NCBI RefSeq assembly: GCF_028561275.1
Contig: NZ_JAQQTF010000002.1
Coordinates: forward strand, 276,812 to 340,811
Direction of reading: 5' to 3'
Source: Aureisphaera galaxeae
Lineage (GTDB): Bacteria > Bacteroidota > Bacteroidia > Flavobacteriales > Flavobacteriaceae
Length of the DNA stretch: 64,000 nucleotides
Shown: piece after piece, positions 37,287-46,123 of the stretch
Position numbering within the stretch: position 1 is the first letter of the stretch
How the letters are laid out: every line of letters begins with the position of its first letter
Program-made: the position numbers and the translations under genes
Notes under the pieces: generated by a model
The model's database searches: none
Seen by the model: only the letters and a program-made list of their open reading frames with translations
Told to the model about the DNA's origin: nothing

Positions 37287-37340
37287 TATATAAGCTGTCT
37301 AGTCAATTTTTAGTAACTTTAAACAACTAAACTAACCGCC

Positions 37341-38336
37341 ATGAAAATCAGTAACTTCACATACATTCTGCTGGCATGTACGTTATTGCTGTCCTGTTCC
37401 AACGACGGTGATGAAAACTGCGAGGTAGGGGCCATTCACAGCCCCAATGCCCAAGCTCCTATAGATGGAGCTGAATATCAGGCAAGTTTAATGGAGTGCC
37501 GAATGCCCAGGGTACAGAATTTTAGAGCTTCCAACATAGCAGGAGCCGAAATAGAGGCAGCACAGGGAACACGCATTTTTGTGAATCCACAGACCTTTGA
37601 ACAAAACGGGATCTTCATCGATGGCGATGTGGATATTGCTTTGATAGAAATGTACGAACCTGGCGAGATCATCGCTTGCCAATTGTCAACCAATGGAATT
37701 AATTTAAGCGGAAATGTGGAGCCTCTTTTTAGTGAAAGTATCTTCTATATCGATATTACCTACCAAGGAGAGCCCGTATCTTTTCTTCAACCCATTCGGG
37801 TATTTGTGCCATCCGATAATTTAGGGGAACATCAATTCCTTTTTTATTCGCCTACCTGTCCAGAGCTGAATTGCACAGTACTATGGGAAGAGGAAATCAC
37901 TTCTGTCCCCGTTTTCGAAAAACCTATTGTAGATGCTACAGGAGTGAAGATATTTGGCTATCAGACCATATTGCAAACTTTAGGTTGGAAAAACATCGGT
38001 AGATACAATGAGGACACGGCTCCGAGAACCATTGCATATAATAAAGCGCCCACGGGATACAATAAAACCAATGGGAACGTATTCCTGTGCTACAATACGG
38101 CCAGTACAGCTATAGGATTGTTCGATGAATATGACAGTAATTTGGATGTCTATTCCGAAACCTACGCCCAGATTCCGGAAGGAGTTACCACAGATGCTAT
38201 TTTCGTGACCCTTCAGAATAGTCAATACGTTTATGCAACAAAACGAGGCACAGTTACTTCGGACTTTTTAACGGCAACGCTCAACACCCAATTGACAGAC
38301 GAAGCCGGACTTATTAATGCCATAAATGGTCTGTAA
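37341..38336 (+). CDS. Lipoprotein of an exported beta-rich family, paralogue 2
   Basis: A 331-residue lipoprotein (lipobox TLLLSC, Cys19) related to the preceding protein in order and spacing: IRVFVPSDNLGEHQFLFYSP corresponds to FQVFVPSETFDPDMRLFSA, and LGWKNIGRYNEDTAPRTIAY to FGWTNLDKWYNYAGPKTMIF. The first 90 residues differ and carry extra cysteines. The next gene begins one base after its TAA, so these belong to one operon. Confidence 0.8.
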   Translation: MKISNFTYILLACTLLLSCSNDGDENCEVGAIHSPNAQAPIDGAEYQASLMECRMPRVQNFRASNIAGAEIEAAQGTRIFVNPQTFEQNGIFIDGDVDIALIEMYEPGEIIACQLSTNGINLSGNVEPLFSESIFYIDITYQGEPVSFLQPIRVFVPSDNLGEHQFLFYSPTCPELNCTVLWEEEITSVPVFEKPIVDATGVKIFGYQTILQTLGWKNIGRYNEDTAPRTIAYNKAPTGYNKTNGNVFLCYNTASTAIGLFDEYDSNLDVYSETYAQIPEGVTTDAIFVTLQNSQYVYATKRGTVTSDFLTATLNTQLTDEAGLINAINGL

Positions 38337-38337
38337 G

Positions 38338-40332
38338 ATGAAAACAAAATTGTGGATATCGATATGGGTCTTATTCCTTTTTACAGGAAGCTTTGTATGC
38401 GCACAAGAAATTCAGCAAGATACGCTTACCCGAAATGCACCGGTCTTTTACGATGTGTTGGGGAACCGTGTGAACTTCCGGGCAGAGATGCCGCCTCTGA
38501 ACCAGATTGCGGGTGCACCCAAAGCCTTTTATACCTACTATTGGGAGTTCGGGGATGGAAACTATAGCTTCAAAGAGAAACCGTCTCATAACTATGAGAA
38601 GCCTGGGGAATACAAAGTCAAATTGTGGAGTACCAACAATTATGACAACGGGAAACCACCTGAAAGTAGACCCGAACAGGTATCGGTGAACTTTCCTCCC
38701 GAGGATCAAACAGATATGGCAAGTTCGGAAGAATATGCTCCCTTTGTTGGAGAAGATGATTTATTGGTTAGAACCAATAGGGATGCCTTGCCAGAACAAG
38801 AAGTAGTACTTATTACACGATACAAGAATACCAAGGATTATGTAACCAACGGGAAATTATATCTGTTTTATAATGATACCCAATTCAAAGACAACAACTT
38901 TATCTTAGAGGATACACGGACGCACCATGGGGAACAAATTTCCAGTGAAATTCTATTTGCGAATACGAGGGAAGCCAATGATAGTAGAAGTTATTGGGCG
39001 TCCGAAGGCAATGAATTGATAATTCAAAAACAAGCGGTTCAGGATACCACCAAACGAACCGTGCTTCCTGCCACTTTGGAAGAGTCCGAAGAATTGTATC
39101 GCGACTATCAGGTGATTGAATTCAATGATATGCAACCAGGAGAGGAACGAAACCTTTTCAGGACCCTTAGGACCACCCCAGAAATGTTGAAGGACACCAG
39201 TGCCATCGTTACCTTACGAAGCATCTATGTACCCGATGAAAACTTTGGAAACCACACCGTAAAGGATACCGAATTGGAAATTGTCACTTCACATGACCCT
39301 AATAAAATGTCTTCCAGCGGAACCATTATGAACTATCGTTTTATCCGTCATAAAAAGGTGAAGTTCAAGGTGCGCTTTCAGAACGACGGAGAAGGACCTG
39401 CCAATACCATTCGGTTGGAGGTTGATACCCCAGAAATGTTCGATAAATCAACATTAGAGGTCATGGACATGTATCCCAAATGCCCTATTTGTCCGAAGCG
39501 GGAAGTCAATTATTCCTGTTTGGATACAACCTCAACAGACGACAAACTCATATTTACGTTCAAGAAAATTTATTTACCGGGGACCGCCCAAAAAGGGGTA
39601 ACCCAAAAGGATTCTACTAAGGGATTCGTAAAGTACAAGATGAAGTTTGGCAAGGACTTCCATAAGAAGAAAACCAGGAGCCGAACGGCAATCTATTTCG
39701 ACAAAAACGAACCTATCTTGACCAACTACAGTACGACTAGATTTCTGCCAGGTATTTCCATTGGAGCCAAGGCGGGCTACATTTTCAATCCAGATTTGGA
39801 CAATAGCAGGGAGTATTTTGTAGGGGCGACCTTATCGCCTTTTAAGAGTTATCGTGGCTATTTACAAGCCGAGGTAATGTTCTCTGCGAAGTCCTTTGAT
39901 GATCTGAAGAATTTTGAAACCATCAATGTCAACGACATTGGCATTTCCGAAATCGTCCGATTTACAGAAGCCAATGAAGAAAAGGGAATTACAACCTATC
40001 TCGTACCTATTTCCTATAGATACAATCTCAATAATTTTCTGGCAGTAGGTGCTGGAGTACAGCTAAAACTGGATTTAAGCACTACCTGCATTTCGGAAAC
40101 CACAGGGGAGTTCTTTTTGGATATTCCTGGGGAAGGCGAAATACGGGACACCACTAGGGATACTTTTCAACGGATTGAGTGCGACGAGAGTTTTACGAAT
40201 TTCCAAAGCGGGGTGTTTCTTGGAGCCAATGTGGGAGGTGTGCGAATTGGTCCTAGTGTAGGCGCTCGGTATGTATTTAATTTTAACGAACCCACCTCAC
40301 AGATTCAAGTGTACGGAATTTGGAAATTTTAA
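38338..40332 (+). CDS. PKD-domain protein with C-terminal outer-membrane barrel
   Basis: A 664-residue protein. The start at 38338 gives the signal peptide MKTKLWISIWVLFLFTGSFVC; an in-frame start 12 bases upstream would precede it. A PKD domain follows (YTYYWEFGDGNYSFKEKPSHNYEKPGEYKVK, about 60-100). A middle domain has SHDPNKMSSSG and VRFQNDGEGPANTIRL, as in the DPN-type Ig domains next to T9SS proteins, plus a pair of cysteines (CPICPKREVNYSC). Residues ~485-664 form a barrel-like region ending in WKF. It could anchor the following periplasmic protein at the outer membrane; that is inference from the 13-base overlap with the CHAT gene. Confidence 0.8.
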   Translation: MKTKLWISIWVLFLFTGSFVCAQEIQQDTLTRNAPVFYDVLGNRVNFRAEMPPLNQIAGAPKAFYTYYWEFGDGNYSFKEKPSHNYEKPGEYKVKLWSTNNYDNGKPPESRPEQVSVNFPPEDQTDMASSEEYAPFVGEDDLLVRTNRDALPEQEVVLITRYKNTKDYVTNGKLYLFYNDTQFKDNNFILEDTRTHHGEQISSEILFANTREANDSRSYWASEGNELIIQKQAVQDTTKRTVLPATLEESEELYRDYQVIEFNDMQPGEERNLFRTLRTTPEMLKDTSAIVTLRSIYVPDENFGNHTVKDTELEIVTSHDPNKMSSSGTIMNYRFIRHKKVKFKVRFQNDGEGPANTIRLEVDTPEMFDKSTLEVMDMYPKCPICPKREVNYSCLDTTSTDDKLIFTFKKIYLPGTAQKGVTQKDSTKGFVKYKMKFGKDFHKKKTRSRTAIYFDKNEPILTNYSTTRFLPGISIGAKAGYIFNPDLDNSREYFVGATLSPFKSYRGYLQAEVMFSAKSFDDLKNFETINVNDIGISEIVRFTEANEEKGITTYLVPISYRYNLNNFLAVGAGVQLKLDLSTTCISETTGEFFLDIPGEGEIRDTTRDTFQRIECDESFTNFQSGVFLGANVGGVRIGPSVGARYVFNFNEPTSQIQVYGIWKF

Positions 40333-42929
40333 GATGCATTATCCTCTGTTTGGGGCTTGTTTTCATTACATCCGAAGGATTTTCGCAAATCAACTCGGCA
40401 GAGGAAGCCTATGAAGCATTGGATACCTTTCGGATAAACCCCACAGAAAACGCGACCGCAGAATTTTCAAAAAAGCTACAAGTCTGGGAACCCAAAAATG
40501 AGGAGGAGTACCTAGCCAAGGTCATTTCCTATTGCAATGTAGGGTACTTTCAATATCAATTCTTTCAGTTTCAAGAAGCCATTATAAGCTATGAGACAGC
40601 CAAACGGATTTTTCAGGAAAATGGGCTGAAGCGCTACGACATGATCAACTTTTGCTACAAACCCTTGGGAAATTTGTATACCAAAACCAATGCATTGGCC
40701 GAGGCCGAAAATACGATCCGCGAGTATATTCTACTAGCACAACAAAAAGGCCTAAAGGCGGAGGAAGCTTCTGGACTATTGAACCTTTCGGTGGTTCTTC
40801 AGAATAAGGGGAATTATAGGCAAGCTATTCAGGTGTTGGAACAAGGAGCACAATTGGCAGTGGAAGACGATCGATTTCTTCAGAACATGGCAACTAACTA
40901 TGTTAGCTTGAATGAAGTGGATACAGCAGAAAACCTTGTAGGGATCTTGCTGGAAAAGAATGAAGACAATGCCAAGGCACTGCAATTGCTGGCTACTATT
41001 CAGTTGAAAAAAGGAGCTCCAAAACAGGCACTGTCGACCTTAGAGAGATGTCAGGAGTTACTTCAAGAATCGAGAGGAGCTTCTTTACGGGAATGGGCAA
41101 AATTGAAGTTGATCTTGGCACAAACAGAACGGATTTCAGGAAGTACGCAGAGGGCATTGAGGTATTTGGACGAATTGTACAGGATATTAATGCCCCATTT
41201 TAAGGGAGAGACGGAGTTCCCAGCAGAACATCAATTGTTCCCAGACAATACTTTGGTAGATGCCTTCGATCTGCACGCGGAAATCCTGAATAGCGAAAAC
41301 AGGAAGGAAGCAGCATTAGAAGCTTACGAAAGGGCCTTTTATATGGCCGATTTATTAGATACACCTTCGGGATTGCAAGACTCAAAACTATTACAACAGA
41401 ACAACCGCAAAATTAGAACCGAAAAGTGTTTGGACATATTGTTTTCACTATATCAAAAGAAGAAGGAGGCCATTTGGTTGGAGAAGGCGTTCTCCCTAGA
41501 ACAAGCATCCAAACATCCCGTGTTGCAGGAAGCAAGGTATCTGCAGGAGTCGCTTTTGCAGGAGAACGATACATTGGCGGAACAGATAAAGGGAACAAGA
41601 AAGATACTTGCCGCAACCACAACTGAAATGGAAGAGTTACGTAGGCTTGGGCGGTATAACGGTCAGGATTTTCTTGAATTACAGGAAGCCTATAATAGTG
41701 CATTGTTAGCACAGCGGAGGTTGTATGATACCTTGAAGAAAAGGAATCCAAATACTCAATGGATACAAGCCATAGATGTTTCGGCAGTAATGGATTTTAT
41801 GCAGGAAAGGGATGAGATTGTTGTAAGCTATTTCTTTGGAAAACAAGCGGTTTACCAATTTGTTGTAGATGATCAGAGCATCACTTGGCAACGCTTAGCC
41901 CAGTCAGAAGAGGAAGTAAATGTAATATTGCAATATATAACTAATTATATAGGCTATTTTGAAACTTCCAATCGAATTGCCAATGACATTTCGGGATTTG
42001 TGGTATCTGCCCATCAACTTTATTCCGCACTTCAGCTTCCTTCTAACGAAAAATTGATTGTAATTCCAGACGGCCTATTAGCCTTTGTTCCTTTTGCATC
42101 CCTTTGTACGGAAGAATCATCCACCATACAATTCGACAAGATGCCTTTTCTTATAAATGAGGTCCAGGTTTCGTATGCACTGTCTGCAAGTGATTATATG
42201 AATGGTATTTCGGAAAAGACCGAAGGAAAGACGAGCGTACTGGGCGTATTTCCCGTGTTTAGTGACACCCCTAGAGCATTGACGTATTCTTTGGAGGAAG
42301 CCAAGGGAGTCAAAAAATATAGTAAGACGACTTTACTCATGAACGAAGAAGCCACTGCTGATGCATTTTTTAAGCAGTCTTTGGATCACTCCATTTTACA
42401 CATTTCTACCCATGCCCAAGGAGGGACTTTTTCGACCCCAGCGGCTATAGAATTTGTAGACAGGACCGTTCCCTTGGAGGAATTTTATGGTTATGAGTTC
42501 GATAAGGAATTGGTAGTGTTGAGTGCTTGCGAAACAGGAGTAGGGAAGGTGATTCGGGGAGAAGGGGTTCAAAATATGGCTAGGGCTTTTCAGTATACTG
42601 GGACAGATAATGTCCTTTTCTCCTTGTGGAATGTAAACGACTACAGTACTTCCGAAATCATGCGTTATTTCTATATGGAATTACATGTACAACGTATGAA
42701 AGGCACTTCACTTCGCAATGCGCAATTGGGTTATTTAAAAGATACGCGTTTGGACAACACCAAAAGATCTCCATATTACTGGGCAGCCTTTGTTTACTAT
42801 GGCGATGCCGAGGTTCCAGAAAGTGATTTGCGAACCATTCTTTGGTACCTCTTTTGGGCTGCTCTTGTTTTTGTGCTACTCTTTATTTCGCGCAAGTATC
42901 TAAAGGGAAAATTGGGGCGCGAAAAATGA
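40320..42929 (+). CDS. Periplasmic TPR-CHAT (caspase-like) protein
   Basis: An 869-residue protein. It starts with TTG inside the end of the PKD gene, giving the signal peptide MEILRCIILCLGLVFITSEG. Residues ~35-420 are TPR repeats. The C-terminal CHAT protease domain (about 560-820) has the catalytic dyad H698 (HISTHAQGG) and C737 (VLSACETGVG), and the conserved SLWNVNDYST. One membrane helix lies near the C-terminus (about 836-856, followed by a positive tail), so the bulk faces the periplasm. CHAT proteases (caspase clan) cut partner proteins in known phage-defence and regulatory systems; here the substrate is unknown. The location beside a sigma/anti-sigma pair suggests a signalling role. 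Confidence 0.85.
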   Translation: MEILRCIILCLGLVFITSEGFSQINSAEEAYEALDTFRINPTENATAEFSKKLQVWEPKNEEEYLAKVISYCNVGYFQYQFFQFQEAIISYETAKRIFQENGLKRYDMINFCYKPLGNLYTKTNALAEAENTIREYILLAQQKGLKAEEASGLLNLSVVLQNKGNYRQAIQVLEQGAQLAVEDDRFLQNMATNYVSLNEVDTAENLVGILLEKNEDNAKALQLLATIQLKKGAPKQALSTLERCQELLQESRGASLREWAKLKLILAQTERISGSTQRALRYLDELYRILMPHFKGETEFPAEHQLFPDNTLVDAFDLHAEILNSENRKEAALEAYERAFYMADLLDTPSGLQDSKLLQQNNRKIRTEKCLDILFSLYQKKKEAIWLEKAFSLEQASKHPVLQEARYLQESLLQENDTLAEQIKGTRKILAATTTEMEELRRLGRYNGQDFLELQEAYNSALLAQRRLYDTLKKRNPNTQWIQAIDVSAVMDFMQERDEIVVSYFFGKQAVYQFVVDDQSITWQRLAQSEEEVNVILQYITNYIGYFETSNRIANDISGFVVSAHQLYSALQLPSNEKLIVIPDGLLAFVPFASLCTEESSTIQFDKMPFLINEVQVSYALSASDYMNGISEKTEGKTSVLGVFPVFSDTPRALTYSLEEAKGVKKYSKTTLLMNEEATADAFFKQSLDHSILHISTHAQGGTFSTPAAIEFVDRTVPLEEFYGYEFDKELVVLSACETGVGKVIRGEGVQNMARAFQYTGTDNVLFSLWNVNDYSTSEIMRYFYMELHVQRMKGTSLRNAQLGYLKDTRLDNTKRSPYYWAAFVYYGDAEVPESDLRTILWYLFWAALVFVLLFISRKYLKGKLGREK

Positions 42930-42978
42930 GTTGAAATCCGTACCTTGCTGTTCCAAATTTTAGTAACCTCTAATGTCA

Positions 42979-42998
42979 CCCCGATCTTAATTGAGGGG
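42979..42998. repeat. Degenerate relative of the palindromic repeat
   Basis: The 20 bases CCCCGATCTTAATTGAGGGG match the CCTC...GAGG arm of the repeats at 29054 and 30058 at about 13 of 20 positions and keep its palindromic ends. It lies directly upstream of the aldo/keto reductase gene and contains the weak TTG at 42991. Confidence 0.35.
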
Positions 42999-43005
42999 TT
43001 CCAAG

Positions 43006-44046
43006 ATGAAATATACGCAACTACCCAACACCGATCTTCAGGTTAGCAAAATCTGTTTAGGAACGATGACCTTTGGTCGTCAGAATACGGAAGCTGAAGC
43101 CCATGAACAATTGGATTATGCCCTAGAAAAAGGAGTGAATTTTGTAGACACTGCCGAAATGTATGCAGTGCCCTTCACTATGGAGACCCAGGGACTGACC
43201 GAGAAATACATCGGGACTTGGCTAGCCAAAACAGGAAACAGGGATAAGATCGTCTTGGCCACAAAAATCACTGGGCCGGGAAGAGGAATTTTTAAAGACA
43301 TTCGTCCTAAGTTGGATTTCAGCAAGGAATCCTTGGAAGATGCCCTTCATAAAAGCCTGAAGCGATTGCAAACCGATTATATTGACCTGTATCAGCTGCA
43401 TTGGCCAGAGAGAGCGGTGAATGTATTCGGGGTACGTGATTACAGCCATGTTCCAAATGCGGAGTGGGAAGATAATATTGGTGAAATTTTGGACCGATTG
43501 GAAGGGTATGTAAAACAAGGGAAGATTCGGCATATCGGACTTTCCAATGAAACGCCTTTCGGGATTATGCGATACATGGAAGAGCATCGGAAAGGAAAAC
43601 TGAAGATGGTCTCTACTCAAAATGCGTATAGTCTTTTGCAACGTAGGGATGAGGTAGGACTTACCGAAGTCTTGCAAATGGAAAACGTAGGGTATTTGGT
43701 GTATTCACCTTTGGCTTTCGGTGTGCTTTCAGGGAAATACTTGAACGGTCAGAAACCGGAAGGTGCAAGGGTAACGTTGTTCCCCAACTACAGTCGATAC
43801 AGTAGTGATTCTTCTTTGGCTGCCACACAGAAGTATGCGGATATTGCAAATAAGCACGGTATGTCCCTTTCGCAAATGGCCTTGGCTTTTGTCAATGAGC
43901 GTCCCTTTGTGACTTCGAATATTATTGGAGCGACCTCTCTGGAGCAACTTTCAGAAAATATAGAAAGCATTACTATATCCCTGTCTGAAGAGGTCTACAG
44001 GGACATTCAGAAAGTGCATGCCGAAATGCCAAATCCTGCGCCTTAA
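43006..44046 (+). CDS. Aldo/keto reductase (Tas-like)
   Basis: A 346-residue NADPH-dependent oxidoreductase of the AKR superfamily. The catalytic tetrad is present: D in FVDTAEMY, Y in the same motif, K in LATKITG and H in LYQLHWP. LGTMTFGRQNTEAEAHEQLDYALEKGVNF and IDLYQLHWPERAVNVFG are typical of E. coli Tas. The ATG at 43006 is preferred over a TTG 15 bases earlier. Substrate unknown. It does not belong to the preceding CHAT operon by any clear evidence; a degenerate repeat lies between. Confidence 0.9.
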   Translation: MKYTQLPNTDLQVSKICLGTMTFGRQNTEAEAHEQLDYALEKGVNFVDTAEMYAVPFTMETQGLTEKYIGTWLAKTGNRDKIVLATKITGPGRGIFKDIRPKLDFSKESLEDALHKSLKRLQTDYIDLYQLHWPERAVNVFGVRDYSHVPNAEWEDNIGEILDRLEGYVKQGKIRHIGLSNETPFGIMRYMEEHRKGKLKMVSTQNAYSLLQRRDEVGLTEVLQMENVGYLVYSPLAFGVLSGKYLNGQKPEGARVTLFPNYSRYSSDSSLAATQKYADIANKHGMSLSQMALAFVNERPFVTSNIIGATSLEQLSENIESITISLSEEVYRDIQKVHAEMPNPAP

Positions 44047-44157
44047 CAACAGATTCTCTCAATTAATAGGTCGGTTCCCTCAATGGAATGAACTCTTAAC
44101 GCATTTTATGTAACAAGAGGATTATTCAATCGTTAGTTTTATTGAAAACTACTGATT

Positions 44158-45597
44158 ATGAGATTTCTATTCATCCTTTTCTTTTGTCTTTCTTTTGCCT
44201 TTACCCACGCTCAAACTGAATTCGAAGCCCACGAGAATGGACTTATTTATTCGCCCGAAGCCATGTCCAAACTTTCAGAGATTGTGGCGATGGAAAATCA
44301 GCAGTTCCGTGTATGTGATTTATCCAAAGACTTTAAATCCAATTTACAGACGACGGGTTATGTTCTTAAGGTATCCGATAAACATAGAAAGGACCTCGCA
44401 CGAGACGTAAAGGCATCCATTCCCTTATCGGATTTCTTGGAAAAATACAAGGTTGAACTTGGGGATAAACAACTCATGGTGCTGAGCGAGTATGAAGGCT
44501 ATGACGGGGAGATGATTTCCGAATTAAACACCTATCCCGCGGAGAACTCCTTTTACATAAGTAAAGATGAAATCCAACCGGGAAAAGGAAACCCTTGGAT
44601 GATGCGGGATACCTATGGCGGTAAAATCCGTTTGTTGTACATGGAACGGCCAATGACAACTTCAAAAGTGCCCTATAAATATGCCCGAATGATTCAGTAC
44701 TCGGAATGTTTGGTAGATACCACGGCGACCATTCACCCGAAAGGGGCTAAGGAATCCTATTTTAACTTTTCAAATAAAGGCAAAAAGCTGAAGCAGGGTC
44801 AATTGATACAGGAAATCAGCTCGAAATTTGGTAAAGAAGAACCTGAACCGAAATATGGTAATATGGGCGAATATGAGGCCTATCAGGAAGATTTGAAGGC
44901 TTATGAAACCGAAATGTTTGCCTTCGCAAAGAGAGAACTCATGGGCAACGCCGATTTCGATCAACTGCTAAAGGAGTCGTATGAGGAGGCTTTGGAGCTC
45001 AAGATGTCTTCGGAAACCTATGAACGATATGTGGCTGGACTACTTTCAAAAAAAGAAGCTCTTCAATTAAAGCGTAATAGAATTGTAGTAGGAAGTTGTA
45101 GTCAGGATTCAAGTCCGAGATATCATGCCATGGATATCGCCCAATTATCGGCCGAAAGTTATAGTTGGGAAATCTTCCTAAGGGCCCATTTGGATATTAT
45201 GAACGATAATTTTCGACGTGCTTCAGATGGCAGTTACGCTTGGGGTAGAAGGCATACATACATCAAGGAATTGGAAGAACTGGACATCAATGTTCCCGAT
45301 TTATTGTTGGGGATTACTTTAAGAACTTCCAATCCGTCCAAAAATCACTATTACGGAAGCATACGAAGGGTAGGTAGAGCCATAGCCGAAAGCAAAGACT
45401 TGGACGTTTTTAAAACCGAAATATTAAATGCAGTGGGTAATGAAGAACTGGACGATTACAATAGATTAATGTTTTTCTATACCTACGCCAGTCTTCAGTA
45501 CAATTTGGATATGAATCAGGAAAAGGAGTTTAACAAGACCAAAGTAGAAGGGGTTCGGGATCTGTTACCGAAACATTTAAGAACCATAGAGTACTAA
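44158..45597 (+). CDS. Secreted protein of unknown function
   Basis: A 479-residue protein with a clear signal peptide (MRFLFILFFCLSFAFTHAQ). The rest is mixed alpha/beta with a helical C-terminal half. Visible features are YSECLVDTTATIHPKGAKESY, a pair of Arg/His-rich stretches (YAWGRRHTYIKELEE, HYYGSIRRVGRAIAESKD) and a single C-terminal helix set. No known family, no T9SS domain and no lipobox were recognised. It converges on the NTF2-like gene with 5 bp between the stops. Confidence 0.8.
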   Translation: MRFLFILFFCLSFAFTHAQTEFEAHENGLIYSPEAMSKLSEIVAMENQQFRVCDLSKDFKSNLQTTGYVLKVSDKHRKDLARDVKASIPLSDFLEKYKVELGDKQLMVLSEYEGYDGEMISELNTYPAENSFYISKDEIQPGKGNPWMMRDTYGGKIRLLYMERPMTTSKVPYKYARMIQYSECLVDTTATIHPKGAKESYFNFSNKGKKLKQGQLIQEISSKFGKEEPEPKYGNMGEYEAYQEDLKAYETEMFAFAKRELMGNADFDQLLKESYEEALELKMSSETYERYVAGLLSKKEALQLKRNRIVVGSCSQDSSPRYHAMDIAQLSAESYSWEIFLRAHLDIMNDNFRRASDGSYAWGRRHTYIKELEELDINVPDLLLGITLRTSNPSKNHYYGSIRRVGRAIAESKDLDVFKTEILNAVGNEELDDYNRLMFFYTYASLQYNLDMNQEKEFNKTKVEGVRDLLPKHLRTIEY

Positions 45598-45602
45598 AGG
45601 TA

Positions 45603-46019
45603 CTACTCGATGAAATACCAAGATCGGGTAATCTTTCCATCCTTTATTTGGTAGGCTCCCATGGAAGAGGATTGCACCTTTTTGCCCTCTTTGTTGAGAT
45701 AACTAACGGTTTCCTTAAAACTGATAATACTTCCTTGAACTACGTATTCGGAAATTTCTGAAGTGACCTTTATACCGGAACCGAAGTACTGTTCCATCGC
45801 GTTTCTAAAGGCTTCTTTTCCCACCACTTCCAAGACCAATTCGTCCTTGGTGATGTAGAAATATTTGAAATCTTCACTCACATTATTCACCAAGGCATCT
45901 ACATCCTGAGTGTTGAATGCCTTGATCTGACTTTGGAAGAGCTCTAACAACGAACCGTCCTGAGCCCAAAGTAGGGAACCAGATAGTAAAAAAACGAGGG
46001 CAAAAAGATACTTTCTCAT
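45603..46019 (-). CDS. Secreted NTF2-like (SnoaL-type) protein
   Basis: A 138-residue protein with a signal peptide (MRKYLFALVFLLSGSLLWAQ) followed by an NTF2-like fold: the helix LLELFQSQIKAFNTQDVDALVNNVSEDFKYFY and the strand set VQGSIISFKETVSYLNKEGKKVQSSSMGAYQIKDGKITRSWYF. The family covers small enzymes and binding proteins; no catalytic residues can be named. Upstream on the minus strand lies TATATTTG (46043-46050), an exact -7 promoter element. Confidence 0.85.
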   Translation of the reverse strand: MRKYLFALVFLLSGSLLWAQDGSLLELFQSQIKAFNTQDVDALVNNVSEDFKYFYITKDELVLEVVGKEAFRNAMEQYFGSGIKVTSEISEYVVQGSIISFKETVSYLNKEGKKVQSSSMGAYQIKDGKITRSWYFIE

Positions 46020-46042
46020 ATGGGTTGAAATTTGCTAATACT

Positions 46043-46050
46043 CAAATATA
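46043..46050 (-). promoter_or_regulatory. -7 promoter element of the NTF2-like gene
   Basis: Minus-strand TATATTTG matches TAnnTTTG exactly; the ATG is 23 bases downstream. A -33 box is not clear. Confidence 0.45.
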
Positions 46051-46123
46051 TAGATAATATTACGTAAATCGCTAATAAACGATTTAATAATGTTGCCTTG
46101 AGTCTTTTCGGAACTGTTACATC

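Noticed and set aside
30143..42929. CHAT protein as a CRISPR-linked (gRAMP/Craspase) defence protease
   Set aside because: The protein has a signal peptide and a C-terminal membrane helix, and no CRISPR or effector gene is near.
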